This document shows, piece by piece, positions 8,601 to 11,573 of a DNA stretch of 11,573 bases. The notes beneath the pieces are model-generated. The model was not told the origin of the DNA. It saw nothing but the letters and a program-made list of their open reading frames with translations, and made no database searches. This DNA comes from Irineochytrium annulatum (Eukaryota > Chytridiomycota > Chytridiomycetes > Chytridiales > Chytridiaceae). The DNA lies in NCBI GenBank assembly GCA_027600665.1, contig JADGJL010000963.1, positions 1-11,573 of the forward strand. The letters are read 5' to 3'. The position numbers were made by a program, and so were the translations under genes. The stretch's first letter is position 1. Every line of letters begins with the position of its first letter.

Positions 8601-10316
8601 GCCACACTATCCCTCTGCCTCAACGTACTCGCCGACTGTACTCCGCCAACCGACCCCACCCCCGCCTCTGCATCCGTTTCAACAAAGAACGCTGCGACAC
8701 TATCTCTTGGCCTCCCAACTTTCGTCCCCACGATTGGCCTCGACCCGGTTATCTCCGCATCCGGCTGATCGAAGAACGCCGCGACGCTGTCCCTCGGCCT
8801 CCTCTTTACGCCCCTCGGGGAGCCCATTAACGCCGGCGCGACGCTCTCCCTCCGGCTCCTATGCATGGGCCTCGGCATATCCAGCATACCGACACCGCTG
8901 GCTCTCGCGCTACTAGCGGCAGGGTTTGGCGAATCAGCGAAGAACGCCGCGACGCTGTCCCGCTTCCCGGTCCTCGTCATCGCCGACTTGAGAGGTTGCT
9001 GAGCGGGTGAAGGCGGGGCACCTCCCGCTACCTCCTCCGTGACGGCGTCGGCGGCCTCGAGCGATGGCGATTTAAAGAACGCAGCGGTGCTGTCGCGGGT
9101 ATTTTTCGGCCTCACGGGACGGGGAGCGTCGGCGTAGGCGTTCTCGTCGTTATCACGGTACACGGCGACGGCGGGCGATTTCCTGGACGGGCTCACGACC
9201 GCCGCAACGCTGTCCCGACCAGGCCGCTCCGGTCCCCCACGGGGCGAATCGTAGAAGGCCGCGACGTTGTTGGCTGATTTTACCGGACCGGGCGAATTGT
9301 CGAAGAAGCCAGCGGTGCTATCCCTCGACTTGGCGTTCGATTTTGTTCCGGAGGGCTGCTGAGGGGGCTGGGGAGACTCGGGAAAGAATGCCGCCACGCT
9401 GTCCCTCGGTTTGGCGTACGGTTTTGCAGCGGGTTGCTGATAGGGGAGGTCCGGCTCTTCAAAGGTGGGCGCCACGCTGTCCCGTGAACTGGCGGTCGAT
9501 TTTCCCGCGGCGGCCGGTTTCGGCGACATGTCAAAAAATGCCGCGACGCTGTCCCTCGGGTTTCCCGCTGTACTGGGGAGAAGTGGCCTCTGCGCGACGA
9601 CGTGCGTCGTGGTGCGGGAGAAGACCATGGTCATGTCACCACCGCCGCCGAGCTCGTCGTGTCGACCAGGCGGGAGGTTCTCGGCGTCCGAGTCGGCGTC
9701 GACGTCCATCAGGCCGGGGAGGGAGCCGTCCTTACGCATGTACTCGAAGATGTCGGCCACGCTGTCGCGGCGGTGCCAGTCACCTGGGCCATTCCCCTTG
9801 GCGATAGAGTCCAGGGAGGTGTTGGAGCCGGGCGAGCAGCCCTTGACGACGACCTCGAAGCTCGTGTCCCTATTTTGATTGCACTAAGTGCACGAACCCA
9901 AGAAAATATAGGAGCATCATCAAAGCTCACACAGGATCTCCAAGATGTGCTACCGCAGCAACGGGGGCGGGCTCAAACACGGCCGGCGGCAAGGGCCTCT
10001 TCGCAGCGGACTCCGCCACGGACGGTGGGGCCGCGGGCTGCCTCGGCGTTGACGGCGGATCGTCCGATCCCAGATCTGATGCCCCAGCCGACTTCGGGGA
10101 AAAATGGTCCTAGAAGTGAACAGATCGGGTCAGTGAGGGCTCGCTGCAGAGGAGCAAACCTTATCGAACAAGCGGACGTGAGCATGGCTCGCGAACGACA
10201 CCCGGCGGCCAAGTGATTTGCGGCCCGTCGTCCTGCTGCAGGATCAATGATGGTCAGGGATCGGCTTGGGCGGCCGTCGTCGGGGAGCATCCTCACCTCT
10301 CCAAGGGCGTGTCCAT
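5689..10316 (-). CDS. SPC7: Kinetochore scaffold protein Spc7/KNL1
   Basis: Outer-kinetochore scaffold that recruits PP1 and the Bub1-Bub3 checkpoint complex and binds Mis12 through its C-terminus. Read as complement(join(5689..5788, 5845..6089, 6136..6183, 6229..6492, 6535..6643, 6685..6753, 6796..6902, 6956..7290, 7335..7446, 7490..7551, 7596..8231, 8278..9869, 9931..10109, 10160..10235, 10297..10316)), 3954 bases, 1317 residues; all 14 splice phases close. Residues 17-32 hold RRVSFASHAHVRLF, the PP1-docking RVSF in its usual fungal setting. Residues 126-629 hold about 16 RDSVAAFF-type repeats. MELT-like motifs: GDMT 169, DDMS 602, MDLT 634, ADLT 793, IDMT 811. The C-terminal Spc7 domain starts near 856 (LTLADFLLATGIHFIDGLTT), followed by PSVQDYAMAACLHMPELMAFE and WYEWREQ, a coiled coil (about 990-1150) and an RWD-like end. 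Introns are 41-61 bases. The start is the first in-frame ATG after a stop; exon 1 codes under seven residues. DHFR ends 45 bases upstream. Confidence 0.95.
6754..6795 (-). other. In-frame 42-base intron 9 of Spc7 (least certain intron)
   Basis: Donor G|GTACGT, branch-like TACTAAAT, acceptor ACAAG. There is no stop and the length is a multiple of three, so the ORF also reads through. Removal gives LLERHHALNSCDADTLAEL, which fits the family's coiled coil with its conserved Cys-Asp better than the longer version. Confidence 0.6.
7750..7845 (-). repeat. Seven-residue T-P repeats in Spc7
   Basis: Four T-P sites at about residues 754, 766, 773 and 780; the last three are spaced exactly seven residues apart within repeats of the form A-K-S-x-T-P-x. 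They lie in the basic linker before the ADLT and IDMT motifs. Each fits the minimal CDK or MAP kinase consensus. Confidence 0.75.
8065..8100 (-). repeat. Four-residue E-P-L-P repeat in Spc7
   Basis: Three perfect tandem copies of E-P-L-P in the disordered acidic linker after MDLT. Likely a flexible or stiff Pro-rich spacer. Confidence 0.8.
8212..9769 (-). repeat. Array of about 16 RDSVAAFF-type motifs in Spc7
   Basis: Copies begin at residues 126, 197, 221, 247, 274, 291, 310, 350, 395, 432, 451, 480, 511, 536, 585 and 624, 19 to 71 residues apart and irregularly spaced. The core is R-D-S-V-A-A-F-F. Copies at 291 and 536 are degenerate, 432 reads RESV and 624 reads RKSVAF. Conservation is at the peptide level with variable linkers, suggesting selection on the motif rather than recent DNA-level duplication. 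R-x-S-V fits the Aurora kinase consensus. Confidence 0.9.
10236..10296 (-). other. Spc7 intron 1 with NAGNAG tandem acceptor
   Basis: Donor GTGAGG at 10296, acceptor TGCAGCAG. Splicing at the first CAG gives exon 2 starting at 10235; at the second, at 10232, removing one Ser just before the RVSF region. Both keep the frame. I annotated the first. Confidence 0.7.
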
Positions 10317-10361
10317 CTCAAATATTGCAAATCGGCCTTGAATGTCCGAATCTCAATTCAA

Positions 10362-11085
10362 TCACAGATACGATTTATTCAGTAAGACCTTGAACTCGTA
10401 CCCAACCCCGCCAAACGACCTCCCGGATCCGCCCACATCCTCCCCGCTCATCAAATCCTTCATCTGCTCCCGCGTCGCCTCTACGAATTGCTCCGGCGGC
10501 GTGGGCGGGAAGAACGTGTCGCAAGACCTCTCCACCTCTTCGTTAACGACTACGTCCGTGAGCCAGACGCGCGAGCACCGGTCAGAAAGAAGCGCCTCTG
10601 CGTAAACGGATTCGCCGCCAATGATGAAGAGTTCGCCAACGGTTGGGTCGCCATCCAGCGACACGAGGGCGGACGTGAGCGAGGTGAAAGCGCGTACGCC
10701 TGTTGGAAGATCACTGAGAAGTCGTGAGTGAGTAAGGCGCCAATGCAGGCAGAGGAAACTTACGCCACCGTATTGGGATTTCGCGACAGCACCACATTCA
10801 CCCGCCCCTTCAGCGGCCTGAACTTCTCCGGTATTGACTGCCCTGTGAACTCAACGTCAGTCGCTCGTTGAGCCCAGCAAAGCCGTCCACACATGTCTTC
10901 CGGCCCATGATAACGGCGTTGACGACCGCGTCTGCGCCAGCCGGACCACGACCAAGCGACGTCGTGACCTTGGCAAAGTGGGCCATGTCCTCCGGCAGCC
11001 GCCACGGGATCCCTCCCTTGCAACCGATGCCGCGAACTCCAGTGGTGGCGGCCACGATGCAGTTAAGTCCCTTCTTTGCGGTCAT
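10362..11085 (-). CDS. DHFR: Dihydrofolate reductase
   Basis: Reduces dihydrofolate to tetrahydrofolate with NADPH, supplying one-carbon units for thymidylate and purine synthesis in the cytosol. Read as complement(join(10362..10713, 10764..10842, 10893..11085)), 624 bases, 207 residues, usual for a fungal stand-alone DHFR; it is not fused to a hydrolase or thymidylate synthase here. Motifs: IVAAT near the N-terminus, GGIPWRLPEDMAHF (residues 24-37) with D33 at the catalytic-acid position, VIMGRKTWQSIPEKFRPLKG (58-77) for NADPH binding, NVVLSRNP, ELFIIGGESVYAEAL and VWLTDV. Intron 1 (10843-10892) splits the TGG of that KTW motif, and intron 2 (10714-10763) has donor GTAAGT; both are 50 bases. 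The start is the first in-frame ATG. It is divergent from YPI1 (57 bases between ATGs) and 45 bases upstream of Spc7. The C-terminal end contains AATAAA inside the coding sequence. Confidence 0.96.
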
Positions 11086-11119
11086 TCCGGGGCTTGAAAA
11101 GTTCGACCATCGTCGCCAT
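11063..11119 (-). other. Second upstream ORF, overlapping the DHFR start
   Basis: An 18-codon frame from the ATG at 11119 to a TAA at 11063, out of frame with DHFR and spanning its start codon. If translated it would compete with DHFR initiation. Confidence 0.35.
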
Positions 11120-11144
11120 ATTGTCCAAGACCTCCCTCTGACAT
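11082..11144 (-). other. Upstream ORF ending in ATGA overlap with the DHFR start
   Basis: A 20-codon ORF starting at 11144, whose TGA (11084-11082) overlaps the DHFR ATG (11085-11083) as ATGA. Its own ATG overlaps the YPI1 ATG on the other strand through the palindrome CATG (11142-11145). It is used only if the DHFR mRNA starts beyond 11144. Confidence 0.4.
11086..11142. promoter_or_regulatory. 57-base divergent gap between DHFR and YPI1
   Basis: Only 57 bases separate the two start codons, so a shared bidirectional promoter with very short or mutually overlapping leaders is implied. No TATA box is visible. Core elements may lie inside the coding sequence of one partner. Confidence 0.5.
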
Positions 11145-11573
11145 GACGACGCACGAGCCCTCCTCGCACACGGCTGCAGCCGAAGCGGCGGCCGGATCGC
11201 AGACCGAGACGGCGCTGATTAACCCTGCTGGCGGGTCGTCGACGGCGCCGGCTGCGGGAACGTTGAGGCTCCGGGGTGGGCCGGTGGAGGCTCGTTCGGT
11301 TCGGTGGGTTGAGGGGACGGAGGACAACGAAGGGCTCGGCCGGAAAAGCTCCAAAGGTATCTTCTTTGTTGATTTATTTCAATCCGCACCCATTTTAATG
11401 GGGTTTTTATCGTTTGTTCTTCCAGTGTGCTGCATCTTCCACCCGCAGCGAGCCTTCGATGACTCCTCGTCGTCGGAATCCTCCTCCAGCGACTCTGAGG
11501 GCGATGACGACCACCGGAACGCATACGAACGGCAGCCGAAGCCGAAGGGGAAGGGGAAGGGGAAGGGGAAGGC
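11143..11573 (+). CDS. YPI1: Type 1 protein phosphatase inhibitor Ypi1/PPP1R11 (inhibitor-3), 3' truncated by window
   Basis: Small, disordered, heat-stable-type regulator of PP1 (Glc7) in the nucleus. Read as join(11143..11356, 11426..>11573); the 69-base intron has donor GTATCT and acceptor TTCCAG, phase 1. Family signatures are strong: a RSVRW PP1-docking motif (residues 51-55, an RVxF-class site with Trp), [12 protein letters not shown], then [12 protein letters not shown] beginning right at the splice, followed by the typical acidic Ser run ([16 protein letters not shown]). An N-terminal LRLRGG (41-46) precedes the docking site. The tail runs into Lys-Gly repeats and leaves the window. 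The start is the first ATG; no other in-frame ATG lies in exon 1. It is divergent from DHFR, with the ATG shared on both strands through CATG. Confidence 0.94.
   Translation, partial: MTTHEPSSHTAAAEAAAGSQTETALINPAGGSSTAPAAGTLRLRGGPVEARSVRWVEGTEDNEGLGRKSSKGIFFVDLFQSAPILMGFLSFVLPVCCIFHPQRAFDDSSSSESSSSDSEGDDDHRNAYERQPKPKGKGKGKGK
11547..11568 (+). repeat. GGGGAA tandem repeat in the YPI1 coding strand
   Basis: Four GGGG runs separated by AA, coding a Lys-Gly repeat, reaching almost to the window edge. Four four-base G runs with two-base loops fit a very stable quadruplex on the mRNA-sense strand. Confidence 0.8.

Noticed and set aside
8432..8916. Pro/Ser/Arg-rich plus-strand ORFs opposite the Spc7 repeat array
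   Set aside because: Composition mirrors the RDSVAAFF coding repeats; shadow frames.
8278..9869. Reading the RDSVAAFF array as repeated RVxF PP1-docking sites
   Set aside because: RVxF needs one residue between V and F; here two Ala lie between V and the first F, so the spacing does not fit.
1..11573. CRISPR array, transposon, integrated virus or tRNA gene
   Set aside because: No spaced direct repeats at DNA level, no transposase, integrase or capsid-like frames, and no cloverleaf-like sequence was found by eye.

Overview
The window looks like nuclear DNA of a fungus. Genes are compact and densely packed on both strands. They carry many short GT-AG introns (41 to 117 bases, most of them 41 to 62), several with yeast-like branch sites (TACTAAC at about 161 and, on the minus strand, about 2671). 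A recognisable fungal-type Spc7/KNL1 and Ypi1 are present. A SCAMP gene is also present; SCAMPs are missing from the model ascomycete yeasts, so an early-diverging (chytrid-like) fungus or a basidiomycete is more likely than a yeast. That placement is inference.

Layout. (1) 1-1160, plus: 3' part of an unrecognised zinc-knuckle protein. (2) 1161-2280: intergenic, with a short signal-peptide reading frame at 1567 that appears frameshifted. (3) 2281-2996, minus: RPS14 (uS11), four exons, 151 residues, with a G-quadruplex-forming tract just after its stop and a 21-base T run in its last intron. (4) 2997-4155: divergent intergenic region, largely featureless. (5) 4156-5250, plus: SCAMP, four exons, 297 residues. 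(6) 5251-5688: convergent intergenic. (7) 5689-10316, minus: the kinetochore scaffold Spc7/KNL1, reconstructed here as 15 exons and 1317 residues, all phases closing. (8) 10362-11085, minus: dihydrofolate reductase, three exons, 207 residues. (9) 11143 to the right edge, plus: PP1 inhibitor Ypi1/PPP1R11, cut by the window end.

The main find is in Spc7. Besides the expected N-terminal RVSF PP1-docking motif and C-terminal coiled coil plus RWD-type region, its long disordered middle holds about 16 copies of an R-D-S-V-A-A-F-F motif, a minority of them degenerate. The early copies are mostly followed by an S-P site and the later copies by acidic stretches. Sequences fitting the usual MELT motif are few. 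This looks like a lineage-specific phospho-motif array. The second point of interest is the crowded right end: Spc7 and DHFR are 45 bases apart in tandem, and DHFR and YPI1 are divergent with only 57 bases between start codons, with an upstream ORF whose stop overlaps the DHFR start as ATGA. Two PP1 regulators (Spc7 and Ypi1) thus lie within 1 kb of each other.

All exon boundaries were placed by eye from splice consensus, reading-frame continuity and family resemblance. No alignment or transcript evidence was available.
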